DNA of 64,000 nucleotides from contig OY970171.1 in the NCBI GenBank assembly GCA_963707575.1, positions 2,790,001 to 2,854,000 on the forward strand, read 5' to 3'. The notes under the pieces are model-generated. The model worked only from the letters and a program-made list of their open reading frames with translations. It ran no database searches and was not told the origin of the DNA. Below, piece by piece: positions 16,788 to 24,631 of the stretch (position 1 is its first letter; each line of letters begins with the position of its first letter). Origin of the DNA: Gaiellasilicea sp963707575. GTDB taxonomy: Bacteria; Actinomycetota; Thermoleophilia; Gaiellales; Gaiellaceae. A program made the translations under genes and the position numbers.

Positions 16788-17701
16788 GCGAGCGGCGACA
16801 CGGAGAGCTCGATTTTCTGGGCGGCAAGTCGGCGCGCTACTCGAAGGGGCTGATGGCGCGCGTGCTCGTCGCCGTCGGCGTCCCGGAGGAGCCCGCCTAC
16901 GAGCTCGCGCGTCGCACAGAGGCAGACCTCGCCCAACGGGGATCGACGTCGGTCGACCTCGAACGCCTGCGTGAGCTGGCCGTGGACGTCCTCGGCGAGG
17001 TGCCGGGTAACCGCGCCGCGCGGCGCGTGCGTCAGTTCCGCGACCTCCAGGAGCTCGACGTGCCGGTCGTGCTGCTCGTCGGCGGCGGCACGGGCACCGG
17101 CAAGTCGACGGTGGCGACCGAGGTCGCGTATCGGCTCGGGATCACGCGCGTCACCTCGACGGACTTCGTCCGCCAGACGATGCGTGCGTTCTTCGCGAAG
17201 GAGTTCATGCCCTCGATCCACCACTCGAGCTTCGAGGCGGCGCTCGGGCTGACGAAGGCCGAGGAGGAGGAGTCGGGCGACGCGGCGCTGCTCGGCTTCC
17301 TCGACCAGACCCGGAACGTGCTCGTCGGCGTCGAGGCCGCGCTCGTGCGCGCCTTCGACGAGGGCTGGTCGATGGTGCTCGAAGGCGTGCACCTCGTCCC
17401 GGGGATGCTCTCGACCGAGCTCGAGGGCGCCCTCGTCGTCCAGTGCGTGCTCGCGATCCACGACGAGGAGATCCATCGGACGCACTTCCTGATCCGCGAC
17501 GTGAACTCGGACGGCGTCCGGCCCGGGGACAAGTACGTGGCGGGGCTGCCGGAGATCAGGATGATCCAGGAGTACATCGTGGAACGGGCGCGGCGAAGCG
17601 ACGTGCCGGTGATCGAGAACGAGAAGGTCAGCGACGCGATCGGCGCGGTGCTCGAGCTCGTGCTGGAGCGGGCCGAGCGCCACGCGCGAGTCGCGACGTG
17701 A
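16784..17701 (+). CDS. pgk2: 2-phosphoglycerate kinase
   Basis: A 305-residue kinase that phosphorylates 2-phosphoglycerate to 2,3-diphosphoglycerate. Residues about 15-88 are an ATP-cone-like domain (RYSKGLMARVLVAVGV, then STSVDLERLRELAVDVL). The kinase core has the P-loop LVGGGTGTGKSTVATEV (residues 98-114), TSTDFVRQTMRAFF, a long lid region, MVLEGVHLVPG and HFLIRD. This cone-plus-P-loop order is the architecture of the methanogen 2PGK. The start is the GTG overlapping the cpgS stop, and the stop overlaps the glpX GTG. Product and cyclising enzyme are thus encoded back to back. Confidence 0.88.
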   Translation: MSERRHGELDFLGGKSARYSKGLMARVLVAVGVPEEPAYELARRTEADLAQRGSTSVDLERLRELAVDVLGEVPGNRAARRVRQFRDLQELDVPVVLLVGGGTGTGKSTVATEVAYRLGITRVTSTDFVRQTMRAFFAKEFMPSIHHSSFEAALGLTKAEEEESGDAALLGFLDQTRNVLVGVEAALVRAFDEGWSMVLEGVHLVPGMLSTELEGALVVQCVLAIHDEEIHRTHFLIRDVNSDGVRPGDKYVAGLPEIRMIQEYIVERARRSDVPVIENEKVSDAIGAVLELVLERAERHARVAT

Positions 17702-18672
17702 GCGAGCAGGAGCGGCCCACGTGCCCCTGCGCGCTCTTCGCCCGCGCGACGGAGTGGGCTGCGCTCGCCGGTGCGCGCTGGCTCGGCCGCGCCGACCAGG
17801 ACGCGGCCGAGGACGCGGCCGAGGGCGCGATGCTGGCCGGGCTCTCGCAGCTTCCGATCAGCGGCACCGTCGTGATCGGGCCCGAGGACGGCGAGCAGCT
17901 CACCGTCGGCCTGACGCTCGGAGCGGGCGGCGAGGCGTTCGACCTCGCCGTCGACCCGCTCGAGGGCCGCGGCGTCGTCGCGCGGGGCGGGAACGGCGCC
18001 ATGTCGATGATCGCGGTCGGGCCGCCCGGCTCGCTGCTCCGCCTGCCCGACATGTACATGCGGCGCATGGCCGTCGGCCCTCGGGCGAAGGGCAAGATCG
18101 ACCTGGCCAAGCCGGTCGCTCAGAACATCGACGCGATCGCCGAGGGCTTCGGCCGGAACGTGAACGACATCACGACGATCGTGCTCGACCGGCCCCGCCA
18201 CCACGACCTGATCGAAGAGATTCGCGCGTCGGGGGCACGGATCAAGCTGATCCAGGACGGCGACGTGACCGCGTCGATCTCGGCGGCGGTCCGCGGCACG
18301 AACGACCATCTCGCGATCGGCATCGGCGGCACCCGCCAGGCCGTGCTCTCCGCGGCCGCGCTCCGCTGTCTCGGCGGCGAGCTGCAAGCGCAGCTGTGGC
18401 CGACGACGCGCAGGGAGATCGAGGAGGCGGCCGCGCACGGCGTCGACGACGTCAACCAGGTCTTCACCTCCGACGACCTCGCCCCCGGCGAGGTGATCGT
18501 CGTGGCGACGGGGATCTCGAGCGGCGACCTGCTGCGCGGCGTCCAGTTCCACGCCGACAGCGCGCGCACGCACTCGCTCGTGATGTGCATGCGCTGCAAC
18601 TGGGTGCGCTTCACGGACGGGATCCACTTCTTCGCGCGCGACCGCCGCGAAGAAGTGCGCCTGCTCGGCTAG
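17698..18672 (+). CDS. glpX: class II fructose-1,6-bisphosphatase
   Basis: A 324-residue GlpX-type phosphatase of gluconeogenesis. The family pattern is seen: ARATEWAALAGARWLGR at the N-terminus, AVDPLEGRGVVARGGNGAMSMI (the metal/substrate loop, usually DP-EG-T), LLRLPDMYMRRMAVG, and IGIGGTRQAVLSAAALRCLGG. Length fits (320-340). The GTG start overlaps the 2PGK stop. Its place behind two genes that draw on 2-phosphoglycerate ties the operon to the lower and upper gluconeogenic pathway. The C-terminal CMRCNWVRF motif is typical. A structured repeat follows the stop. Confidence 0.9.
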   Translation: MSEQERPTCPCALFARATEWAALAGARWLGRADQDAAEDAAEGAMLAGLSQLPISGTVVIGPEDGEQLTVGLTLGAGGEAFDLAVDPLEGRGVVARGGNGAMSMIAVGPPGSLLRLPDMYMRRMAVGPRAKGKIDLAKPVAQNIDAIAEGFGRNVNDITTIVLDRPRHHDLIEEIRASGARIKLIQDGDVTASISAAVRGTNDHLAIGIGGTRQAVLSAAALRCLGGELQAQLWPTTRREIEEAAAHGVDDVNQVFTSDDLAPGEVIVVATGISSGDLLRGVQFHADSARTHSLVMCMRCNWVRFTDGIHFFARDRREEVRLLG

Positions 18673-18681
18673 CTTCCCGCA

Positions 18682-18784
18682 GCGAGCACGGGCAAAGCCC
18701 GCGCTCGCGCGAAGGCAACAACTGCGTGGGCATGTACAAGACATGCCCACAGCAAGACCCCTAAAGGGACGCCTTCGGCGTCCC
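18682..18784. repeat. structured intergenic repeat, family 1 copy A
   Basis: Three hairpins lie between the convergent glpX and SufT-like genes. The first has GCGAGC and CGGGC arms with an AAA loop (18682-18708). The second has GTGGGCATGT (18726-18735), loop ACAAG, and ACATGCCCAC (18741-18750). Then come the linker GACCCCTAAAGGG and a perfect 8-bp hairpin GGGACGCC-TTC-GGCGTCCC (18766-18784). The linker plus the TTC-loop hairpin recur in copies B, C and D. The rest of 18785-18830 shows nothing I recognise. Confidence 0.65.
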
Positions 18785-18830
18785 GACGAGTTCATGAGCT
18801 AGCCGCGGAGGCGCGCTCAATCTTTATGAG

Positions 18831-19130
18831 TTAGCCGAAACCGAGGATGAACTTGGCGTCTTCCGACATCCGGTCGGGCGTCCACGGCGGCTCGAAGGTG
18901 AGCTCCACCTCGACCTGGTCGACGCCCTCGACGGATGCGGCCGCGTCGTGGATGCCGTCCTGGATCATCTGGCCCGCGGGGCAGCCCATCGACGTGAGGC
19001 TGTGGATCACCTTCACGTTGGGGCCGTCGATCTCGACGTCGTAGAAGAGCCCCAGCTCGACGATGTCCATCCCGAGCTCGGGATCCTCGACGGTGTGCAG
19101 TGCCTCGATGATCGCTTCCTTGGTCGGCAT
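18831..19130 (-). CDS. MIP18/SufT-family metal-sulfur cluster assembly factor
   Basis: A 99-residue DUF59 domain protein. Core motifs are VEDPELGMDIVELGL and TSMGCPAGQMI with the single conserved Cys, then a C-terminal VEVELTFEPPWTPDRMSEDAK. The family acts in Fe-S protein maturation (SufT, MIP18) and also forms the PaaD-like subunit of oxygenases. Here there is no suf operon or oxygenase nearby, so a stand-alone Fe-S maturation role is most likely. The ATG has a TAGACT hexamer at the leaderless distance. Confidence 0.85.
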   Translation of the reverse strand: MPTKEAIIEALHTVEDPELGMDIVELGLFYDVEIDGPNVKVIHSLTSMGCPAGQMIQDGIHDAAASVEGVDQVEVELTFEPPWTPDRMSEDAKFILGFG

Positions 19131-19136
19131 GGAGCC

Positions 19137-19142
19137 AGTCTA
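19137..19142 (-). promoter_or_regulatory. -10-like hexamer TAGACT before the SufT-like gene
   Basis: On the minus strand, TAGACT ends 6 bases before the ATG at 19130. The hexamer lies about 10 bases past the stop of the upstream oxidoreductase gene. Confidence 0.5.
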
Positions 19143-19152
19143 GCCAGGCCGC

Positions 19153-20106
19153 CTACCCGGGGATGGTGAGGACGATCTTGCCGAGCTGCTCGCCGGCCTC
19201 GAGCCGCTCGTGGGCGGCTCGGGTCTCCGAGAGGGGGAAGACCGAGTCGACGTGCACGCGCGCTTGGCCGCTGCGCACGAGCTCGTACGCTCCGAGGAAG
19301 TCCTCGCGCGTGCCCATCGTCGAGCCGTAGATCGTCAGTTGCTTCCACCAGAAGCGGTGCAGCTGTGCCGGCGGATTCGGGCCGCTCGTCGCACCGCAGA
19401 CCGTGACCCGCCCACCGGGCTTGACCGCCGCCAGCGAGGTCTTCCACGTCGCTTCGCCCACGGTCTCGACGACGACGTCCGCGCCGCCGGCCTCCTTCAC
19501 CGCGGCCGCCACGTCGCCGCTCGCATGGTTGACCGCGAGATCGGCGCCCCACTCGCGCGCGCGCTCGAGCTTCTCCTCGCTTCCGGACGTGACGATCGTG
19601 CGCGCGCCGAGCGCCCGCGCGATCTCGAAGGAAGCGGTCGCGACGCCGCCGCCGATCCCCCAGATCAGCACGGTCTCGCCTTGGCGCAGCTGCGCCTTCG
19701 TGACGAGCATCCGGTACGCCGTCTCGAACACGAGGGGGAAGGCCGCCGCCGTCTCGAAGTCCAGCTCGTCTGCGAGCGGGAACACGTTCCCCTCCGGCAC
19801 GGCGATCAGCTCCGCGTGCGTGCCGTCGGTGTGCTCCCCGATCACGGTGATCGACGCGCCGTGCTCCAAACCGGGGTTGATCACGACCCGTTCGCCCGTG
19901 TCGACTCGGACTCCCGCGCCGTCGGCTCCGAGGATCCGGGGCTTCGGCACCGAGGGAAGACCCTTGCGCACCCAGAGGTCGAGGTGGTTCAGGGAGGCGG
20001 CGCGCAACGAGATCAGCACTTCGTTCGGCCCGGCCACCGGGTCGGGAGCGTCCTCGTACCGGAGCACCTCCGGGCCGCCGTCCTCGTGGATGCGGATCGC
20101 CTTCAC
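19153..20106 (-). CDS. zinc-type medium-chain alcohol dehydrogenase/quinone oxidoreductase family protein
   Basis: A 317-residue MDR-superfamily oxidoreductase. The GroES-like N-terminus has NEVLISLRAASLNHLDLWVRKG (read in parts), then the Asn-His-Asp segment SLNHLDLWV and LGADGAGV. The nucleotide-binding fold has ETVLIWGIGGGVATASFEIA, whose Gly-rich loop binds NAD(P)H. The structural-zinc Cys cluster of classical alcohol dehydrogenases is absent, and only one GHE-type region is weakly kept, so it is closer to the zinc-less enoyl/quinone reductases. The GTG start at 20106 is chosen because the upstream frame lies over queG. It is divergent from queG by 15 bases. Substrate unknown. Confidence 0.82.
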   Translation of the reverse strand: MKAIRIHEDGGPEVLRYEDAPDPVAGPNEVLISLRAASLNHLDLWVRKGLPSVPKPRILGADGAGVRVDTGERVVINPGLEHGASITVIGEHTDGTHAELIAVPEGNVFPLADELDFETAAAFPLVFETAYRMLVTKAQLRQGETVLIWGIGGGVATASFEIARALGARTIVTSGSEEKLERAREWGADLAVNHASGDVAAAVKEAGGADVVVETVGEATWKTSLAAVKPGGRVTVCGATSGPNPPAQLHRFWWKQLTIYGSTMGTREDFLGAYELVRSGQARVHVDSVFPLSETRAAHERLEAGEQLGKIVLTIPG

Positions 20107-20121
20107 GGGCAGAATCCAACC

Positions 20122-21150
20122 ATGACGGCCGCAGAGCTCGCCCAGCTTGCCGACGACCTCGGGCTGGACGCGGTCGGCGCGGCGCCCGCGGAGCCGTACG
20201 TCGACACCGAGCGGCACATCCGGGAGCGCCGCGCGCGCGGCCTGTTCGCCGACATGCGCTTCACCATGGCGCAGCCGGAGGTCTCGTGCCATCCGGAGAC
20301 GCTGCTCCCGGGCGCACGGACCGTCGTCTCGGCCGCGCACTGCTACTACGTCCCGGGACCCGAGCCGGGAGCGGGGGAGGGCCGCTTGCCGCGCTACACG
20401 TGGTCCGACGGCTATGCCGAGCTGCGCCGAAAGCTCGACGAGCTCGGCCGGCGGCTCGGTGGCTCATATCGCGTGCTCGTGGACGCGAACCAGCATGTCG
20501 ACCGGGAGGCGGCGGCGCGCTCGGGTGTGGGCTTCTACGGCAAGAACACGCTGCTGATCACCCGGCGGCACGGCTCCTGGGTCGTGCTGGGCACGCTCGT
20601 CACCGACGTGGAGCTCGAGGCGACGCCGCGGTTCGAGACCGACTGCGGCTCGTGCACGCTCTGCATCGAAGCCTGTCCCACCGGCGCGCTCGACGATCCC
20701 GGCACGCTCGATTCGACGCGCTGCCTCTCGTACTGGACACAGGCGCCCGAGTCGATCCCGGTCGAGTACCGCGGAGAGCTCGGAAGCTCGGTCTACGGCT
20801 GCGACATCTGCCAGGACGTCTGCCCGTGGAACCGCGGCGTCGAGAAGCGGCGCGCGGACGATGCGCTTCCGGGCGCGGCCGAGCCGACCGTCTCGCTCGT
20901 CGAGTGGCTGGAGGCGGACGAGGACGCGCTCGTCGAGCGCTTCGAGCGGCTCTACGTGCCGAGGAACGACGGGCGTTACCTGCGGCGAAACGCGCTTGTC
21001 GCTGCGGGCAACGTCGGCGGCGAGCGGGAGCGGCAGGTCGTGGAGCGCTACGTCGACGATCCCGACGAGCTCCTGCGCGAGCACGCGCGCTGGGCGCTCG
21101 CCCGCCTGGAGGGATCGGCGACTCCTAGCCGGGGACGCGAACGCGGGTGA
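20122..21150 (+). CDS. queG: epoxyqueuosine reductase
   Basis: A 342-residue cobalamin-dependent enzyme that reduces epoxyqueuosine to queuosine in tRNA. Two 4Fe-4S motifs are complete: CGSCTLCIEACP and CDICQDVCPWN. The upstream catalytic domain shows GFYGKNTLLIT and DTERHI. A C-terminal HEAT-like helical part (YVPRNDGRYLRRNALVAAGN) is typical. Length is normal for QueG (about 350). The ATG has a CAGAAT hexamer 6 bases upstream. The 3' end overlaps the convergent PafBC gene by 26 bases. queA and tgt are 15 kb away in this same window. Confidence 0.92.
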   Translation: MTAAELAQLADDLGLDAVGAAPAEPYVDTERHIRERRARGLFADMRFTMAQPEVSCHPETLLPGARTVVSAAHCYYVPGPEPGAGEGRLPRYTWSDGYAELRRKLDELGRRLGGSYRVLVDANQHVDREAAARSGVGFYGKNTLLITRRHGSWVVLGTLVTDVELEATPRFETDCGSCTLCIEACPTGALDDPGTLDSTRCLSYWTQAPESIPVEYRGELGSSVYGCDICQDVCPWNRGVEKRRADDALPGAAEPTVSLVEWLEADEDALVERFERLYVPRNDGRYLRRNALVAAGNVGGERERQVVERYVDDPDELLREHARWALARLEGSATPSRGRERG

Positions 21151-23140
21151 GCTTGAGCTCGCGGAGGAGCGCCGCCGCGCGCTTCGCGACGATCGGCCTG
21201 AGCTCCGCCGGCTCGAGCACGATTGCCTCGCCGCGATCGGACATGATCTCGCCCACGAGCCAGTCTCCGTTGCCGACCCGGAGACTCGCGACCGCCGTCT
21301 TGTCCGTGAGCGGGATGGCGCCGCGCTCGACCTTCCAGCGCGCGATCTGCTTCGAGTAGAGGACTCGCGCCGGCCGGGTGTCCTCGAGGAAGTGCGGGTC
21401 GAACCCCTCGCGCGGCGCGAACGTCTCGTCGGTCAGCTTCGCCGAGCGCATCCGGTCGAGGCGGTAGCTGCGCGAGTTCCCGACCGTGACGTCCCAGGTG
21501 TGCACGAGCCAGTGGGGCATCACGCGCTCGAAGCTGTACGGCTCCACGCGCCGTGTCGAGCTCTCGTCCTCGCCCTCCTTGAGGTACTCGATCTCGACGA
21601 TGCGGTGCTGCTCCATCGCCTCGCTCAGCGTTCGGACGAGGTGCTCCTCGTCGTTCACCTGCCGCGACTCGGGCGCCTGTGCGAGCTCGAACTGGCCGAA
21701 TGTGTCCTCCAGCTTCTTGCGCACGCGGTCGAGCGGCGTATGTGCCCTCGCCGCGATCGTGGGCCCGACGATGTCGAGCGCCAACCGGATCGCCCGCGCC
21801 TCGAGCGGCGTCAGCCGCGGTGCCTGGCGGAAGACGTCGCCGTACAGCTCCTTGTCCACGCGAACCGTGTCGCCGTCGAGCTCCGCGTAGACGGTGTAGC
21901 AGCCTCCTCCGAAGTTGACGAGATTGAGCAGCGAGAGGTGCTCCTGAAGCTCGTCGGGTGGGATGGCGAAGCGCTCGGCGAGCTCGGCGGCGGGGATCGT
22001 CGCGTCGCGGCCGTCGCCGCAGGCGGCGAGCAGATGCGCGAGGAGCGCCTGGAGGACGGCGAAGCGCTCGGGCACGACAGGCGGCGCCGGCCGGTCCGAC
22101 GTGGCTGCGGCACCGTCGGTCTTGCGCTCGCGTGCGAGCGACGGCAGCTCGCCGCCGTGGCCCTCGCGGACGCGCTCCAGAGCGCGCGCACAGGCGACGC
22201 GCAGCTCCTCGGGCTCGAGCGGCACGGCACGCCCGTTCTGGCGCAGCACCCAGCCTGCGAGGGCGTCGACGTCGGCGTAACGCGTCTCGAAGACGCCGTC
22301 CGTCAGGGCGCCGGCAGCGTCGAGGGTGCGGTGCACCCACCACGCCGTGTCCCCGGCGACCGCAATCCGCGCCGTCCCCGCTGTCGACCCGTGCTGCCAG
22401 TCCTCGCCGACACGGTGCGCGTCGACGTCGAAGTCCTCGGGCAGCCGGAAGTCGCGCTCGCGCCGCGTGGCGAAGCGGATGTCGCTGCGGATGCGCGAGA
22501 TCCGGAAGGTGCGGATCGCATCGCGGTCGAGATCGAGGCCGACGACGTACCAGGTGCCGCGGTCGCGGCGGAGCGCGTACGGGTTGAGCGTCCGCTCCGC
22601 GACGCGGTCGGGCCTCGGGGACCAGTAGCTGAACTTGACCGTGCGCTGCTTCGAGATCGCCGCCTCGAGCTTGCTCAGCCGGCCGGCGAGCTCGGGCGAA
22701 TAGTCGGGGTCGCGCACCTGGACGCTCGCCGCCGTATCGGTGGGCGCGTTGTCGAAGCCGGGCCTGCCGAGCGCGAGGTTCTGCAGTGCGAGCCGCAACG
22801 GCTCCGCGTACGCGAACGTCCCCTCGAGCAGGTAGAGGGCCGTCTGCAGCGCGGCCAGCTCCTCGTCGTCGAGCTCGAGCTTCTCGAGGAAGTAGTTCTC
22901 GGAGCGGAGCGTGTACAGCTCCTCGCCGGTGAACTCGTCGCGCTGCGAATGCAGCGGCACGCCCAGCGAGATCAGCTCGGCGCGGTCGGAGTAGTAGCGC
23001 CGCGCGAAGGCCTCGTCGGACATCTCGGAGTAGCCCTCGACATTGCCCTTCACGTCGCGCGCCGTCAGCGGTCGCCTCTCCGCCATCAGAAAGGCGACGA
23101 GCGAGAGCTGCCGGATCAGCTTGTCGGTGTCGTGCGACAT
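21125..23140 (-). CDS. pafBC: fused PafB-PafC WYL-domain transcriptional regulator
   Basis: A 671-residue protein made of two homologous halves. Each half has a winged-helix DNA-binding region (1-66: LIRQLSLVAFLMAERRPL and ARRYYSDRAEL; about 355-430), a WYL domain (about 165-245 with TWYVVGLDLDRDAIR; second with HWLVHTWDV) and a WCX-like end. In Mycobacterium, PafB and PafC are separate neighbours that control the RecA-independent DNA-damage response; a natural fusion is known in some actinobacteria. The WYL domains probably sense single-stranded DNA. No pup or proteasome gene is in the window. The start ATG follows a structured repeat. The stop overlaps queG. Confidence 0.85.
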   Translation of the reverse strand: MSHDTDKLIRQLSLVAFLMAERRPLTARDVKGNVEGYSEMSDEAFARRYYSDRAELISLGVPLHSQRDEFTGEELYTLRSENYFLEKLELDDEELAALQTALYLLEGTFAYAEPLRLALQNLALGRPGFDNAPTDTAASVQVRDPDYSPELAGRLSKLEAAISKQRTVKFSYWSPRPDRVAERTLNPYALRRDRGTWYVVGLDLDRDAIRTFRISRIRSDIRFATRRERDFRLPEDFDVDAHRVGEDWQHGSTAGTARIAVAGDTAWWVHRTLDAAGALTDGVFETRYADVDALAGWVLRQNGRAVPLEPEELRVACARALERVREGHGGELPSLARERKTDGAAATSDRPAPPVVPERFAVLQALLAHLLAACGDGRDATIPAAELAERFAIPPDELQEHLSLLNLVNFGGGCYTVYAELDGDTVRVDKELYGDVFRQAPRLTPLEARAIRLALDIVGPTIAARAHTPLDRVRKKLEDTFGQFELAQAPESRQVNDEEHLVRTLSEAMEQHRIVEIEYLKEGEDESSTRRVEPYSFERVMPHWLVHTWDVTVGNSRSYRLDRMRSAKLTDETFAPREGFDPHFLEDTRPARVLYSKQIARWKVERGAIPLTDKTAVASLRVGNGDWLVGEIMSDRGEAIVLEPAELRPIVAKRAAALLRELKLTRVRVPG

Positions 23141-23174
23141 GTGTGGCTTCGCGAGCTTAGACGCTCTTCAGTCT

Positions 23175-23245
23175 GCGCAAGATGAGCAGCCGCAAAAGCG
23201 CCTGCTCATCGCGCGAAAATCCCTGAAGGGGCCGCTTCGCGGCCC
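23175..23245. repeat. structured intergenic repeat, family 1 copy B
   Basis: GCGC, AA, then GATGAGCAG (23181-23189), inner CGC-aaaa-GCG, then CTGCTCATC (23202-23210) and GCGC. A linker with TCCCTGAAGGG follows, then a perfect hairpin GGGCCGC-TTC-GCGGCCC (23229-23245). It lies between the pafBC start and the end of the 153-residue gene, with its long axis on the plus strand, opposite to both flanking genes. Confidence 0.65.
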
Positions 23246-23269
23246 GACCCGCTCAATGTCGGGGCTCGC

Positions 23270-23731
23270 CTAAGCCGCGAGCGTGGAGCGCTCGAGGTGC
23301 TGGTGCGACGGGCAGTAGTCGCGCTCGGGCAGCGGCGTGCGCTGGCAGGGCTTGCCCTTTCGCGTGGTCGCCCGGCATCGTGCGATGCCGCCGTCGAGTG
23401 CGCCCGCCTCGAGCTGCTCCTCGATGAAGCCGACCGCCGCACCGACGCCCTCGGTGACCGCCCAGGCGACCTGCGCCTGTGCGGTGATCGGGAAAAAGCG
23501 CCGGATGTCCTGGAACAGCGCCCGGTCGGGCTTCGCGAAATAGTGCGGGTCAGCGGCGAGCCGCTCCATCGTCCCCTCGCACTGCTCGAGCACGGCGCGG
23601 CGCGACTCCAGTTGGATGGTCGCTTCGGCGTACGGGTCGATCAGATCCTTGATCGAGCGATAGATGGCTCGCGAGTATTGATACATACAGGCTTGTAGAT
23701 GCAGCTGCTGAGGTTCCATCGAGGCGGTCAT
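23270..23731 (-). CDS. hypothetical protein with C-terminal zinc-binding-like CxxH motif
   Basis: A 153-residue soluble protein. Residues 1-105 are helical (a long leucine/glutamate-rich stretch and RRFFPITAQAQVAWAV). The C-terminus carries CRATTRKGKPCQRTPLPERDYC followed by SH (Cys-x8-Cys, then Cys-x2-His), a small zinc knuckle seen at the end of many bacterial DNA- or nucleoid-associated small proteins. Start is uncertain between the ATG at 23731 and a Met four codons later. It has one of the best -35/-10 promoters in the window. Function unknown. Confidence 0.7.
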   Translation of the reverse strand: MTASMEPQQLHLQACMYQYSRAIYRSIKDLIDPYAEATIQLESRRAVLEQCEGTMERLAADPHYFAKPDRALFQDIRRFFPITAQAQVAWAVTEGVGAAVGFIEEQLEAGALDGGIARCRATTRKGKPCQRTPLPERDYCPSHQHLERSTLAA

Positions 23732-23795
23732 AGCTCCCTGGTCAAAACCACTGTTCAGGCCGAAAACTCTCGTCTGGGAGAGCGTCCCACAGCCG

Positions 23796-23824
23796 AGTAT
23801 ACGGACAACCCTGCGGTGTTACAA
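23796..23824 (-). promoter_or_regulatory. sigma70-type promoter for the zinc-knuckle protein gene
   Basis: On the minus strand, -35 TTGTAA (23819-23824), a 17-base spacer and -10 TATACT (23796-23801). The predicted start of transcription near 23788 leaves a leader of about 57 bases. The surrounding 23732-23938 gap (207 bases) is AT-richer than the window average, and otherwise holds only a small inverted repeat GGTCT-GG-AGACC at 23876-23887 and a GGGCGAG/CTCGCCC pair. Confidence 0.7.
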
Positions 23825-23938
23825 AGTCTTTAACTTCTGTTTTCGTGCGGGTAAACGGGCGAGGGGCGGAGCGGTGGTCTGGAGACCCGATCCCCATTCG
23901 GCGCTTCGTTTACACCTCTCGCCCCGCGCAGCGTGTGG

Positions 23939-24631
23939 CTACGGCACGATCTCGCGCTGGTAGGCGAGGGGGAAGGCGGACCGTGCGCGCGGGAGCGCGC
24001 TCGTTGCCTCCGCCTGCGAATCGAAGACGCCGCTGAAGACCACGTAGTAGCCAGGGTGGAGGCTCGCGAAACGCGACGAGTTGAGCACGCCGACGTCGGG
24101 CACGCCGTTGCGCCGGGCCTCTGCAGCGCGGGCATCGGCTGCGGCGCGGCCGCTCGATTGCGGGAGGGAGAGGAGAACGATCGTCCAACCGCGACGGACC
24201 CGGGGCCAGGCGAGCGTGGCGGGTGGGCGCGGCGTCGTCCGGGGCGGTGCCGTGGTGGCCGGAGCGGTGGTCGGCGCCGGGGTGGTCGGCTCGGGTGCGG
24301 TCAGCGTCGAGGTCGTCTCCGGCGCGCTGCGGCTGCCGCCGGTCGCGGTCGGCACTGCGGCAGGCGACTTGCCGTCGTCGGAGATCGCGATCGCAGCGCC
24401 CGTGCCGACGACCGCGATCAGGAGGCCGAGCAGCGCCGGGACGATCCAGCCTGCGGTCCAGGAGTGGCGCTCCGAGACGGACGCCGACGCGCGCTCGAGG
24501 GGCGTCGACCGCTCATTCGGAAGCCTGAGGCCGCACTCGAGGCAGTACTCCTGGTTCGGCTCGACGTCGGCCGAGCAGAGCGGGCACTGACCCGGCCCGG
24601 AGGTGGTGCGGTCGCCGTCCGGCTCGCTCAT
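23939..24631 (-). CDS. zinc-ribbon, single-pass membrane protein with SPOR-like C-terminus
   Basis: A 230-residue protein. The N-terminus has a zinc ribbon with CPLC at 16-19 and CLEC further on. One membrane helix follows (about 62-85, WIVPALLGLLIAVVGTGAA). Then comes a Thr/Pro/Ala-rich linker of about 60 residues. The C-terminal ~75 residues (WTIVLLSLP..., GYYVVFSGVF, AEATSALPRAR) match a SPOR domain, which binds denuded septal glycan. This gives a cytoplasmic zinc finger, linker through the wall, and glycan-binding domain outside. It is coupled to the upstream zinc-ribbon gene by ATGA. A role in septum or cell-wall sensing is inferred. Confidence 0.75.
   Translation of the reverse strand: MSEPDGDRTTSGPGQCPLCSADVEPNQEYCLECGLRLPNERSTPLERASASVSERHSWTAGWIVPALLGLLIAVVGTGAAIAISDDGKSPAAVPTATGGSRSAPETTSTLTAPEPTTPAPTTAPATTAPPRTTPRPPATLAWPRVRRGWTIVLLSLPQSSGRAAADARAAEARRNGVPDVGVLNSSRFASLHPGYYVVFSGVFDSQAEATSALPRARSAFPLAYQREIVP

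Noticed and set aside
23832..23938. Small RNA or riboswitch in the gap downstream of the SPOR-protein gene
   Set aside because: Only two weak inverted repeats were seen, and no known RNA pattern or terminator with T-tract.
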